In this document: piece by piece, positions 54,630 through 62,954 of the stretch | Numbering within the stretch: the stretch's first letter is position 1 | Layout of the letters: each line of letters begins with the position of its first letter | Program-made: the position numbers and the translations under genes | The notes under the pieces: model-generated | The model's database searches: none | The model's input: only the letters and a program-made list of their open reading frames with translations | Told to the model about the DNA's origin: nothing | Origin: Bernardetiaceae bacterium | GTDB lineage: Bacteria > Bacteroidota > Bacteroidia > Cytophagales > Thermoflexibacteraceae | Reading direction: 5' to 3' | NCBI GenBank assembly: GCA_025056255.1 | Contig: JANWVT010000012.1 | Location: forward strand, 1-64,000 | DNA: 64,000 bases

Positions 54630-54914
54630 ATGACAGCCAATCGCATACCGTATTTTGCCTGCATGGCAGTACTTTTTCTATTGCTGATAAGCGTTGCAGG
54701 AATCGCTTGTTATCGGGCTCCCTCTCCGCCGCTCAAGCCTTGGGCAGAGGCATTGCTGCTAACCGATTTTTGCTTTACAACCGAAGCGCGCTACTTGCGA
54801 CACTTCAACACATTTGAACCTCTTGCTGTATTTCAAGACCTGCCCGGCTATCATGAACATGCTCCTGCTTCCCCTTTTATTCCGCCGCTACACGTACAGA
54901 GTCGGGTAAAGTAA
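54630..54914 (+). CDS. Small exported protein in the sigma/anti-sigma operon
   Basis: The 94-residue protein begins with a hydrophobic segment (about residues 8-26) ending AGIAC, which could be a weak lipobox or a signal anchor. The remaining 65 residues are aromatic- and proline-rich with no known domain. It starts three bases after the anti-sigma stop, so it is the third gene of that operon. Its end overlaps the convergent transglycosylase gene by 38 bases, so a shadow frame is possible, but the spacing supports a real gene. Confidence 0.65.
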   Translation: MTANRIPYFACMAVLFLLLISVAGIACYRAPSPPLKPWAEALLLTDFCFTTEARYLRHFNTFEPLAVFQDLPGYHEHAPASPFIPPLHVQSRVK

Positions 54915-55827
54915 TAGTGTAGGTTTTGCCTTTAGGAACAATCAACTTGTAGTCGGAGCTGTTGAGCCACGGATTATAAATTTTTAGAATTTTGTAGTTA
55001 ATCCCTTGGGCAAGGGCAAATTGAGGTAAATCGTTAATAGTGCTGTCCACTTGGATGAAGCGAGTTGCTAATGGCTTGTACTTATCGGCATCGTTGATAA
55101 AAAATCCGTAGTCTTGTGGATTTTCTATGATAAGTTTCAAGGCAATAATGCGCATAATATAGCGATAAGTTTCGCGATTCAGATATAAGTCGTAGAAATT
55201 ATTGACTTTTTGTGCTTTAATGGCATTTTCCAAACCTGTTATACCCCGATTGTAGGAAGCAGCAGCAAGTGTCCAACTACCAAAGCGATTAAAAGCATTT
55301 TTCAAATAGCGACAAGCAGCATAAGTAGAGGCAATAGGGTCTTTACGCATGTCCACATACTCATTTACTTCCAGTCCGTATAAGGAAGCAGTAGTTTTCA
55401 TGAATTGCCAAAACCCAATTGCTCCCACGCTCGACTGGGCATGCTCGTCTAATTCACTTTCTGCTACAGCCAAGTAAAAAAAGTCTTCAGGAATGCCTTC
55501 TTGTTTCAAAATGCGCGTGATAGGTTCTCGCCACCGCCCTTCGCGCTTCAATATCAAAATAGTGGCAGAGTGCTTGTAAGAGTTTTGAATGAGTTCGCGT
55601 TCAATCCGCTCCCGAACATCAGGGTCATGCATGGGTACAGGTTCACCTGCAAAATTGAAGCGCTCAGGCAAAGGAAATGTGCTAATATATTGTTTTTTAA
55701 AAGTTTTCAGAGAATCTGAGGCAGGTTGTTGAAGCAGCATTTCTGAGCCAACCATTACGCCTCCGCCCAAAAATAACATGAGTAAAGTTGCTGATAGCAC
55801 CATCAAAAATTTTGAACTAAACAACAT
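54877..55827 (-). CDS. Membrane-bound lytic transglycosylase, SLT domain (MltD-like)
   Basis: The 316-residue protein has an N-terminal hydrophobic anchor (about residues 5-25), a GH23 SLT domain (about 95-230) with the catalytic Glu in AVAESELDEHAQS and the GAIGFWQFM and AAASYNRG motifs, and a C-terminal LysM-like segment (about 270-310; KIYNPWLNS and LIVPKGKTYTI). It cleaves peptidoglycan glycan strands. ATG at 55827 is preferred over TTG at 55836. It is convergent with the sigma operon. Confidence 0.92.
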   Translation of the reverse strand: MLFSSKFLMVLSATLLMLFLGGGVMVGSEMLLQQPASDSLKTFKKQYISTFPLPERFNFAGEPVPMHDPDVRERIERELIQNSYKHSATILILKREGRWREPITRILKQEGIPEDFFYLAVAESELDEHAQSSVGAIGFWQFMKTTASLYGLEVNEYVDMRKDPIASTYAACRYLKNAFNRFGSWTLAAASYNRGITGLENAIKAQKVNNFYDLYLNRETYRYIMRIIALKLIIENPQDYGFFINDADKYKPLATRFIQVDSTINDLPQFALAQGINYKILKIYNPWLNSSDYKLIVPKGKTYTITLPDSVRVAAE

Positions 55828-55904
55828 GCCACCCAAAAAGGTTAATATTTTGATTTAAATTTAAACACCATTTCTGCAAAATGCAGTAACAACATAGCAA
55901 AATT

Positions 55905-56549
55905 ATGCGCTCTTTGTATTGGACATTATGTATAGTAATTGCTTTTTTAAGTTTAGCTTGTGAAGCACAAAAAAAAGACAAAACAAATGCTTTTGCTATG
56001 AATATTAGTACATCAGTCGATACTGCTACTTTTGGAGCAGGCTGTTTTTGGTGTGTAGAAGCTGTTTTTCAGCGCCTACAAGGTGTAATACATGTAGAGT
56101 CGGGTTATGCTGGCGGGCATGTAAAAAATCCGACTTACGAACAAGTGTGTCAGAAAAATACCGGACATGCCGAAGTATGCCAAATTGTGTATGATCCCGC
56201 TCAAATTTCTTATGAAGAACTTTTAGAAGTATTCTGGAAGACACACGACCCCACAACTCCTAATAGGCAGGGCAATGATGTAGGTCCGCAGTATCGTTCT
56301 GTGATTTTCTATCACAACGAACAGCAAAAACAGTTGGCTGAAAAATACAAAGCAGCGTTGGAAGCAGCAAAAGTATTCGATAAGCCTATTGTAACAGAAA
56401 TTGTGCCGCTCAATGGCAACTACTACAAAGCCGAAGATTACCACCAAAACTACTACAACAACAATCCCTACCAAGGCTACTGCGCTTTTGTTATTGCACC
56501 GAAATTAGAGAAGTTTCAAAAAATTTTTAAACATAAGCTGAAAAAGTAG
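55905..56549 (+). CDS. msrA: Peptide-methionine (S)-S-oxide reductase, lipoprotein form
   Basis: MsrA reduces methionine-S-sulphoxide in proteins. The 214-residue protein has the catalytic GAGCFWC (Cys47) and the [10 protein letters not shown] and GPQYRS segments of the family. A lipoprotein signal precedes the domain (LSLAC, Cys19), so this copy is probably anchored outside the cytoplasm, where it would repair envelope proteins. It stands alone, with msrB not adjacent. Confidence 0.95.
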   Translation: MRSLYWTLCIVIAFLSLACEAQKKDKTNAFAMNISTSVDTATFGAGCFWCVEAVFQRLQGVIHVESGYAGGHVKNPTYEQVCQKNTGHAEVCQIVYDPAQISYEELLEVFWKTHDPTTPNRQGNDVGPQYRSVIFYHNEQQKQLAEKYKAALEAAKVFDKPIVTEIVPLNGNYYKAEDYHQNYYNNNPYQGYCAFVIAPKLEKFQKIFKHKLKK

Positions 56550-56675
56550 TCAGTTTCTGTCAAATTATAATTCGTTATTGATGCTGTAAGGTAAATTTAT
56601 TTTGCTTATTTGGTAGAGCTCTTGTAGCGTGCTTCGTTTTTTACCATGTAAAATGGAAACGCATGCTATCCTCTC

Positions 56676-57101
56676 TCACTGAAAACTGACTTGGTTTTCT
56701 TGGTCAATAACGTGAACGGGTATTTTAGTGAACATACCGATTAGTTTGCCGCAGTATCTGATGATACTGGAACTTGTTATAATCCAAAGCCCCTCAATCT
56801 GACGGGTGTATTTATTAAGAAAATTTTGGAAAATGATTCTCGATTGCACCTCATAATCAGTCATGGCTTGGCAATGGCATATGAGGGGGATGGTTTCGAT
56901 AGGCGAAAGTTTTCTTAGCTGCTCGGAAAGATGTTGAACCAAATCCAAAGCATCCGATTCGGTGAATACATCGCAGAAAGTGATTACTAAGCATTTTCTA
57001 TTTTGGACGTATTTCTATTCAGCATAGGCTCTGCTACAAATGACAGTTGCCTTTTTAGGCTTTTGTTCGCCAGCAAACAAGAAACGTAACAAATCCAACA
57101 T
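56676..57101 (-). pseudogene. Conserved hypothetical gene interrupted by an in-frame amber codon
   Basis: A continuous reading frame starts with ATG at 57101 (MLDLLRFLFAGEQKPKKATV) and reaches TAG at 57017-57015 (codon 29), after AYAE. The same frame continues without any other stop through KYVQNRKCLVITF and ESDALDLVQHLSEQ to the stop at 56676, giving 141 codons in total. The downstream part has alternating strands and helices (LWIITSSSII then KIPVHVID) resembling a STAS-like protein from memory. Apart from the TAG, it looks like an intact gene. A nonsense mutation, a sequencing error or amber readthrough would explain it. A TTG at 56948 could start a shorter protein. Confidence 0.65.
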
Positions 57102-57161
57102 AAGTAAGTTTTTAGTATTTTACTAAAAATTCGCAAAAATCATGCCCTGCCACTACAAAAC

Positions 57162-58385
57162 TTATTGCATATGCTTTTTTTGGATATATGCTTCAAACAA
57201 GGCATGCCCTCCTTCTATTTCTATTTGCATGTTTTCTTCCAACTGATGACTGGTTAGGTACTGTTGCTGATGTTTAATGAGAAAATAACCTTTTTTTAGT
57301 AAATACTTAGGGTCGGAAAGTCTAAAAAATTGCTCTAAGGATTGAATTTTTTGGCGTGTGTCGTGCAGTTTATTTTTTGTTCTTATGCTTATTGTGACAG
57401 CTATTTTTTGTTGTACTAATTTTTCTTGTTGGATTTTTTCGTACGCCTTACGCATAAGCAGTATTTTTTGTTGGCTAAGCCAGTATTTTTCTTCATTTAT
57501 TTTGCTAATGCCATGTAAACTTATCTTCTGAATGAGTGCTAGTATTTCGTTTTCAAATTGTAAGTTATGCTGCAATATGTATTCAGCTACTGCTGTGGGG
57601 GTTTTTAGTGCAAGGTAGGCACAACGGTCGGCAATAGTAATATCTCGCTGATGCCCGATACCTGTTAAAACGGGTACTGGGCATCGAGCCACTGCAAGGG
57701 CAACGGCTTCGGTGTTGAAAACTTCCAAGTCTAATCGCGCACCTCCTCCACGAATAATTGCCAACACATCAAATTGGCAATCTACTTTGCTGATTTGTTC
57801 TATTAAACTGGGAATGGCATTATCGCCTTGCACATAGGCAGGAAAAATTCGGATAAGAAAGCCATATTTCCATGGATTATTCCTCAACTGGTGAATAAAA
57901 TCACCTAATCCTGCCGCATTCTCAGAAGATACAACAGCAATTTTTTGAATCGCAGGCGGAAGCCCTAATTGTTGTTGCAGATGTATGTATCCCGCTTTTT
58001 CTAATTTAGCCAATATAGCCAAGCGTTGGCGTTCCATTTCTCCTAAGGAATAAGCAGTATCAACAGCATTAATATGTAGCGAAAGTCCATGTATTTCATG
58101 AAAATTTACGGCTACACGGCAGCGCATGCTAGTGCCTGCTTTCAAAATGGAGGATGCAAGCAAGGAGTGTTCCGTGAGTAGTTGTTGCAAAATAGGGCTC
58201 CAAATAATGCCTCTTGCCTTTGCCACTATTCGGTCGTTTTCTTTTTGTACCAGTTCAAGATAGGCATGTTCCTGTATGTGTATGTGGGCAATTTCTGCTA
58301 CAATCCAAAACTCTCGGTTGATGCCTGCTATTAAGTTGCGAATACTTTTGTTGAGTTGTAGCAATGTAAACAATTTTTCTTGCAT
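57162..58385 (-). CDS. xseA: Exodeoxyribonuclease VII large subunit
   Basis: XseA with XseB degrades single-stranded DNA. The 407-residue protein has the N-terminal OB fold (about residues 20-110; ELVQKENDRIVAKARGIIW), the catalytic domain with VVSSENAAGLGDF near residue 148, IIRGGGARLDLEVFN near residue 220 and GIGHQRDITIAD near residue 250, and a C-terminal helical region (about 290-370). The small subunit gene xseB, usually adjacent, is not visible. It lies upstream of the interrupted gene at 56676-57101. Confidence 0.95.
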   Translation of the reverse strand: MQEKLFTLLQLNKSIRNLIAGINREFWIVAEIAHIHIQEHAYLELVQKENDRIVAKARGIIWSPILQQLLTEHSLLASSILKAGTSMRCRVAVNFHEIHGLSLHINAVDTAYSLGEMERQRLAILAKLEKAGYIHLQQQLGLPPAIQKIAVVSSENAAGLGDFIHQLRNNPWKYGFLIRIFPAYVQGDNAIPSLIEQISKVDCQFDVLAIIRGGGARLDLEVFNTEAVALAVARCPVPVLTGIGHQRDITIADRCAYLALKTPTAVAEYILQHNLQFENEILALIQKISLHGISKINEEKYWLSQQKILLMRKAYEKIQQEKLVQQKIAVTISIRTKNKLHDTRQKIQSLEQFFRLSDPKYLLKKGYFLIKHQQQYLTSHQLEENMQIEIEGGHALFEAYIQKKHMQ

Positions 58386-58624
58386 AAATGCTTAGAATAT
58401 CTTAATTGAAGTAAATTATACAGCTGATTATCAATTTTTTACATTCCCTAACACAATAAAAAGCGCATTTTTACATAAAAAATTACGTGTGTATTTAAAA
58501 ATCCATTGAGCAATTAGCTTTTTACGATAATATAATCCATCTTTGAAGTGTGCATTTAACAATTTATGTTACCGCACATTAATTGTTAGAGCTGTATATA
58601 ATGGTATTTTTAGTTTAGTGAAAC

Positions 58625-58660
58625 TTGTAAACACGCTGATTGCCTTGCGTTCAGCGTGTT
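58625..58660. terminator. Hairpin between rmuC and xseA, T-rich on the + side
   Basis: ACACGCTGA at about 58632-58640 and TCAGCGTGT at about 58651-58659 form a 9-bp stem with an 11-base loop. On the + strand it is followed by a T-run, the usual sign of a terminator for + transcription. On the minus strand it lies just after the rmuC stop and could end that transcript, but the tail is weak. No + strand gene precedes it, so the orientation is puzzling. Confidence 0.5.
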
Positions 58661-58662
58661 TT

Positions 58663-59868
58663 TTATTTTTCTTCTTCTTGCTGATTAAATAAACTCTCTG
58701 GGAGGAGTTTGCTTGTTTTGATGCCCAACTTGCGCATTTTTTCAGCACGTGCTATTAAATTACCCTTGCCAGAGCTTAACTTGGCAAAAGCTTGTTCGTA
58801 AACAGTTCTCATTTGTTGGATTTCGTTGCCAATTTTCTGAAAATCAGCAACAAAGTTGACCAATTTTTCATACAGCGCTCCGCCTTCTCGCGCAATTTCT
58901 TCTGCGTTTTTGTTTTGTTTATCCAGTCGCCAAAGAGTAGCAGCTGTACGAAGGGTAGCCATAAGGGTAGAGGCGCTTACAGGAATTACTTGCCGTTCAA
59001 ATGCCCAAAAAAATAGTTCTGAATCATGTTGTACAGCTAAATGAAAAGCTGGCTCTATGGGCATAAACATGAGTACAAAGTCGGGTGAGCCTTTGTCAAT
59101 CCATTGCTGGTAATTTTTTTGGCTGAGTTCTTGGATGTGCCGCCGCACAGATTGGATGTGTTCACGTAAATAGTGTTGGCGTTGCTGTTCTGCTTCCGCA
59201 GCAATATACTGCTCATAGGCATTCAGCGACACTTTGGCATCTATGACAAAGTATTTTCCTTCGGGAAGTGTTACTACTACATCGGGCTGCAAGCGTTTGC
59301 CGTCGGAGTTGTTGAGGCTTACCTGCAAGTAATATTCGCGCTCGCGCTCTAAGCCACTCTTTTCAAGGATGCTTTCTAAAATCATTTCTCCCCAGTTGCC
59401 GCGCATTTTGGCTTGTCCACGCAGTGCCTGAGTAAGATTGTTGGCTTCTTTTGTAATTTGTTGATTAAGTTCATGTAGTTGCCTAATTTCTTTTTCTAAG
59501 GCAAACCGTTGCTTCGATTCTTTGTCGTATACTTCTTCCACTTTGCGCTGAAATTCATACAAGCGTTGTTGTAGTGGTGTAAGCAACAGCGCTATTTGTT
59601 CTTGGTTAGCGCCTGCTATTTTTTTTCCTTTTTCTTCTAAGATTTCACCGGCTATTTGTCGAAACTGTTCTTGCAGTTGGTTGCGTAGTTGCAACCAGTC
59701 TTTTTCTTTGTCGTGCAGGCGCGTTTCTGCAAGTTGCTTGTCGGCTGTAAGTTTGATAATTTGTGCTTGATAGTCAGCATATTGAATGGTTGTTTTATGA
59801 CGCATCCATATCCATGTTAGGATACTGCCTGCTAACATTCCCAAAAGCAAGTAGAGTAGCGCTTCCAT
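58663..59868 (-). CDS. rmuC: DNA recombination protein RmuC
   Basis: The 401-residue protein has an N-terminal membrane anchor (about residues 3-22; LLYLLLGMLAGSILTWIWM), a coiled coil (about 30-160) and the RmuC nuclease-like domain (about 165-360) with a GNWGEMILESIL segment, an LQPDVVVTLPEGKYFVIDAKVSL region (split here for length) and an LMATLRTAATLWRL segment. RmuC limits inversion and recombination at repeats in E. coli. ATG at 59868 is preferred over an upstream start at 60045 that would overlap the divergent gene. Confidence 0.95.
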   Translation of the reverse strand: MEALLYLLLGMLAGSILTWIWMRHKTTIQYADYQAQIIKLTADKQLAETRLHDKEKDWLQLRNQLQEQFRQIAGEILEEKGKKIAGANQEQIALLLTPLQQRLYEFQRKVEEVYDKESKQRFALEKEIRQLHELNQQITKEANNLTQALRGQAKMRGNWGEMILESILEKSGLEREREYYLQVSLNNSDGKRLQPDVVVTLPEGKYFVIDAKVSLNAYEQYIAAEAEQQRQHYLREHIQSVRRHIQELSQKNYQQWIDKGSPDFVLMFMPIEPAFHLAVQHDSELFFWAFERQVIPVSASTLMATLRTAATLWRLDKQNKNAEEIAREGGALYEKLVNFVADFQKIGNEIQQMRTVYEQAFAKLSSGKGNLIARAEKMRKLGIKTSKLLPESLFNQQEEEK

Positions 59869-59902
59869 AAAGTTGTATTTTTGAGGGAAAGATAGATTAT
59901 CA

Positions 59903-60247
59903 ATGGCAGAAAACTGGATACAACGCTTAAAAAAGCGTTGGGGTTTAAAAAGCACGTGGCAAGTAGTAGTTGTATTACTGGTATTTGCTTGTACGGGATT
60001 TAGCGTACTATATCTTAAAAAGTGGTTATTGCTGCTTTTAGGCATTCATGAACACTCCTCTTTCCTAATTCGCTTGCTGATATTCTGTTTTATTGTGATA
60101 CCGCTATATCAAGTAGTATTGTTGTTTTACGGTTTTTTATTTGGTCAATTTTACTTTTTTTGGGAATTTGAGAAGAAAATATTCAGAAAAATGGCGACTT
60201 TATTTACTTTTGGGAACAGCAAAACCGATGAACAAGTAAAAGACTAA
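59903..60247 (+). CDS. DUF6787-like small membrane protein
   Basis: The 114-residue protein resembles the DUF6787 family: an N-terminal charged helix (WIQRLKKRWGLKSTWQ), two transmembrane segments (about residues 20-40 and 55-80) and a conserved FGQFYFFWEFEKKIF tail that is the best family landmark. The function is unknown; homologues are often mislabelled. It is divergent from rmuC, with 34 bases between the start codons. Confidence 0.75.
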   Translation: MAENWIQRLKKRWGLKSTWQVVVVLLVFACTGFSVLYLKKWLLLLLGIHEHSSFLIRLLIFCFIVIPLYQVVLLFYGFLFGQFYFFWEFEKKIFRKMATLFTFGNSKTDEQVKD

Positions 60248-60309
60248 TTTTGCAGTTGTATTTCGAAACAGGCTTCTTTTACATTTGGTTTAACCATTAA
60301 GCTAATAAT

Positions 60310-60489
60310 ATGTTACCCGAATTTTCGTTTAAGCGAAAGTCTTGCAAACCTGTCAAATCGATGTGTCCATTGCTTTGTTGGGACTCTGCACGTCAGCAAT
60401 GGGGCGACAGCAAGTTGCAAGAGGCAACACGAAAAATTAAAGAGCGGGCTGTGTCGCAAATCAAAAATCAGCCAAATGAAGACAAATGA
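60310..60489 (+). CDS. Possible small Cys-containing protein (59 residues)
   Basis: ATG at 60310 opens a 59-codon frame ending TGA at 60487. The product starts MLPEFSFKRKSCKP and contains a CPLLCWD pair and a lysine-rich helix near the end. No signal peptide or known domain is present. The upstream spacing of 62 bases to the DUF6787-like gene and same strand would allow co-transcription. The composition is plausible for a protein, but a chance frame cannot be ruled out. Confidence 0.35.
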   Translation: MLPEFSFKRKSCKPVKSMCPLLCWDSARQQWGDSKLQEATRKIKERAVSQIKNQPNEDK

Positions 60490-60542
60490 TGCTATACTAA
60501 CAACAACTTTTTTGCTAATGAAAATTGTCTACTTTTTTGTTA

Positions 60543-61139
60543 TTACACAATTTTAGCAATTTCTACAACTGGCGCTTCTGAAAACTCCATCATTGCATTT
60601 AATAATTTGATGCATTTAAAATCGCGGAGCTCCTTAACACCTATATCTGCCTCCGAGAGTATGCCTGCTGCCAAGAGTTGTGCGCGCTTAGTGCCTTCCA
60701 ATAGAGGTTGCTGAGGGGTAAACCATTGGTAGCCGTCCCAAAGTGCTACATTGGCATAGCTTGTGTCGGTAATTTTTCCATTCCTGACTATTAAAATATC
60801 ATCTGTTGTAATTTTCTGTTTCAATTGGTCAATGGCAGTTCGGTTTGCCCATTTGCAAGAATAGTCAAAATCAGGAGGTACTTCTACTATTTGGAGCGAA
60901 CGAACAGGGCGAAGTGCATATGGCAAAAACTGCACTGCTCTGATTTGTGTATCATATACAACACGACATTTGTAAACATTATTGTCTAAATAATGGGGGA
61001 TAGTAAGTGTTTCTGACAGCGATATTGTTACTCTGCCCGAAAACAATTTTTGCAGCGTTTTTTCTATGCGCATTTGATGATATGCTAAGTGATAAAAGGT
61101 GCGATTGGCAACGCGTATAGTTTCAAGCAACAGGGACAT
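60543..61139 (-). CDS. pabC: Aminodeoxychorismate lyase-like aminotransferase class IV
   Basis: The 198-residue protein belongs to the class IV PLP enzymes. The catalytic Lys is in CKWANRTAI near residue 109, and the IL-VRNGKITDTSYANVAL segment (near 140) is the characteristic motif, with Asp where many have Glu (D in ITDTS). It follows pabB, so 4-amino-4-deoxychorismate lyase activity (para-aminobenzoate formation for folate) is likely. ATG at 61139 is preferred over TTG at 61151. It overlaps pabB by 17 bases. Confidence 0.88.
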   Translation of the reverse strand: MSLLLETIRVANRTFYHLAYHQMRIEKTLQKLFSGRVTISLSETLTIPHYLDNNVYKCRVVYDTQIRAVQFLPYALRPVRSLQIVEVPPDFDYSCKWANRTAIDQLKQKITTDDILIVRNGKITDTSYANVALWDGYQWFTPQQPLLEGTKRAQLLAAGILSEADIGVKELRDFKCIKLLNAMMEFSEAPVVEIAKIV

Positions 61140-62109
61140 ATATTTTTTCAATCATTTCGTTATATTCGGCTTGGGCGGAGCTATGAGAGGTGATGCCGCC
61201 GCCGCTTTTGAACACTAATCCTTCGTGGGTCTGCTCAATAAATCGAATAGCAACAGCACTATCTAAATTTTTGCCATCAAAAATGCCAAATATACCTGTA
61301 TAGTAGCCGCGGGGATAATTTTCTACTGCTGCAATAATTTCCGTTGTTTTGAGTTTAGGCGCACCGCTGATGGAGCCTGCCGGTAGCAGACGAAACATCA
61401 GCTCGCCAATGTGGCACGGATAGTTTTCGGGCAGATCTCCTACAATGCGCGAACTTACTTGTAGTAGTGTTTTGTCGTGTGCGTGAATAGTATCTACGTA
61501 ACGAAATTTTTCTACTCGAACTTTTTTGGCAACCATGCTCAGGTCGTTGCGAATTAAATCTACAATTGTGTAGTGTTCAGCAGTTTCCTTTAAGTTGTTG
61601 AGAATCAAAGACTCAGCATTGGGTATGGCTGCATTAATGGTGCCTTTCATGGGGCATGAAATTATTTGAGAGTCGATGATTTGCACAAAAGTTTCTGGAG
61701 AAAAGCAAACAAATTGCCCGTTTAGCCACAATTTGTACTTGGCTTGGCTAACGAAAAAAATTTCTTGTAGCGAAAGATTGCAGCTAATAGGAGTAGCACA
61801 AGTAAGGTTGAGTAAATAGGTATTGCCCAGTGCAATTTGTTGCATAACCGCTTCAAATTGGGGCAAGTATTTTTCAAATGGAATAGGGTGCTTGCTAAAA
61901 TAAGATATCACGGGCTTTTCAGTAGTGATGCAAGCATTGGTTTTTTCTCCAATTTGGTATAAAATTTTATCATTTTGTATTTCTGTTATAGGAATTACCA
62001 GACATTGCTCCATGAGGTAGTCTATTATAAATAGGAAAGGTATTTGTGCTGCTCCATAGCGATTCATAGTAGCTATGGCAGTGTGTTTGGGTTGTGGCAA
62101 ATAGGTCAT
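61123..62109 (-). CDS. pabB: Aminodeoxychorismate synthase component I
   Basis: The protein forms 4-amino-4-deoxychorismate from chorismate and ammonia. The 328-residue sequence is the short PabB type, with the chorismate-binding signatures FVCFSPETFV near residue 150, MKGTI near 170, LIRNDLS near 200, and the SGAPKLKT and SGGGITSHS segments near 260 and 310. The ATG at 62109 is eight bases after the nuoC stop; an internal ATG at 62067 (MNRYGAAQIPFLFIIDY) matches the usual family start and is a good alternative. pabA is not in the window. Confidence 0.92.
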   Translation of the reverse strand: MTYLPQPKHTAIATMNRYGAAQIPFLFIIDYLMEQCLVIPITEIQNDKILYQIGEKTNACITTEKPVISYFSKHPIPFEKYLPQFEAVMQQIALGNTYLLNLTCATPISCNLSLQEIFFVSQAKYKLWLNGQFVCFSPETFVQIIDSQIISCPMKGTINAAIPNAESLILNNLKETAEHYTIVDLIRNDLSMVAKKVRVEKFRYVDTIHAHDKTLLQVSSRIVGDLPENYPCHIGELMFRLLPAGSISGAPKLKTTEIIAAVENYPRGYYTGIFGIFDGKNLDSAVAIRFIEQTHEGLVFKSGGGITSHSSAQAEYNEMIEKIYVPVA

Positions 62110-62117
62110 GTACAAAA

Positions 62118-62615
62118 TCAATATTTTATTTTGACTCCGTGATAAGTTTCCTGTTCGGTGTAGTCTTTCCGAAGAGGAAAACCGTGCCAGTCTGCTGGTA
62201 GTAGAATTCTTCTTAGGTCAGGATGACCGACAAATTGAATGCCGAACAAATCATATGCTTCGCGCTCGTGCCAGTCGGCGGTGCGCCACAACGGGGTGAG
62301 GCTAGGGGCTTGTGGCATCACTTGCGGAGGATTGCCTCTGGGAATAGTAATTTTAAGAGCAATAGTAGTGGACTTTGTAAGGGCGGTTAAGTGATAGACT
62401 ATATCAATGGTTCCTGCCTTTTGACCATTATCTATGGCAGTGATGCAGTTTAAATGGTCAAAAAAATAGTTTTCGCGGAGCTTGCTACACAGCTCCAAGA
62501 GTTGTTCAGCATGTATAACAAAACACGGGGGAAAGGCGTTTGGCTCTTGTCGCAAAAGATGCTGCTCGCCTATGAGTTGTGTAATATAAGTAGCAATTTC
62601 CTGATAATCAATCAT
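62118..62615 (-). CDS. nuoC: NADH-quinone oxidoreductase subunit C
   Basis: NuoC is a peripheral-arm subunit of respiratory complex I. The 165-residue protein has the family signature [20 protein letters not shown] (residues 122 to about 142), followed by [16 protein letters not shown]. No other nuo genes are in the window, so it is separated from the rest of the complex, unlike the usual nuoA-N operon. Its ATG overlaps the preceding stop by four bases (ATGA). Confidence 0.95.
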   Translation of the reverse strand: MIDYQEIATYITQLIGEQHLLRQEPNAFPPCFVIHAEQLLELCSKLRENYFFDHLNCITAIDNGQKAGTIDIVYHLTALTKSTTIALKITIPRGNPPQVMPQAPSLTPLWRTADWHEREAYDLFGIQFVGHPDLRRILLPADWHGFPLRKDYTEQETYHGVKIKY

Positions 62616-62950
62616 TTGCGAATTTTATACCACACATATCCCAATATGAGAACTACGAAAGCCCACAGGGCATCTTTGCCATATTCAAAATATAAGAAAG
62701 CAATGCTACCAAATCCGACCACGAAAATCAATTGTGAAAGGTCGGTAGTTTTTTGCCTGAGTCTGGAGTGCCGTCGGATGGCACCTCGCAGCGCATGCTC
62801 ACTTGAATAGTTTTCAGCTGTTTTATTAGCGCGCGCCTTTGCTTCGGCAATGCGTTGTTTAATAGCCTCCTTTTCTGGGTCATAGTGGCGCGGTTCGTAG
62901 TTGAAGCGCCGAGGCTGAGGCAATTTGGTAAGCGTAGGCAGTTTGAACAT
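62612..62950 (-). CDS. Conserved membrane protein of unknown function
   Basis: The 112-residue protein has a charged N-terminal half with a [15 protein letters not shown] segment and a C-terminal half with two hydrophobic stretches (about residues 73-87 and 92-108). Similar short Bacteroidota proteins carry this FNY-PR-YDPEKE motif and are often mislabelled as riboflavin synthase subunits. I do not know its function. Its stop overlaps the nuoC start by four bases, and it follows the SCP2 gene by four bases, so all belong to one operon. Confidence 0.8.
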   Translation of the reverse strand: MFKLPTLTKLPQPRRFNYEPRHYDPEKEAIKQRIAEAKARANKTAENYSSEHALRGAIRRHSRLRQKTTDLSQLIFVVGFGSIAFLYFEYGKDALWAFVVLILGYVWYKIRK

Positions 62951-62954
62951 ATTT

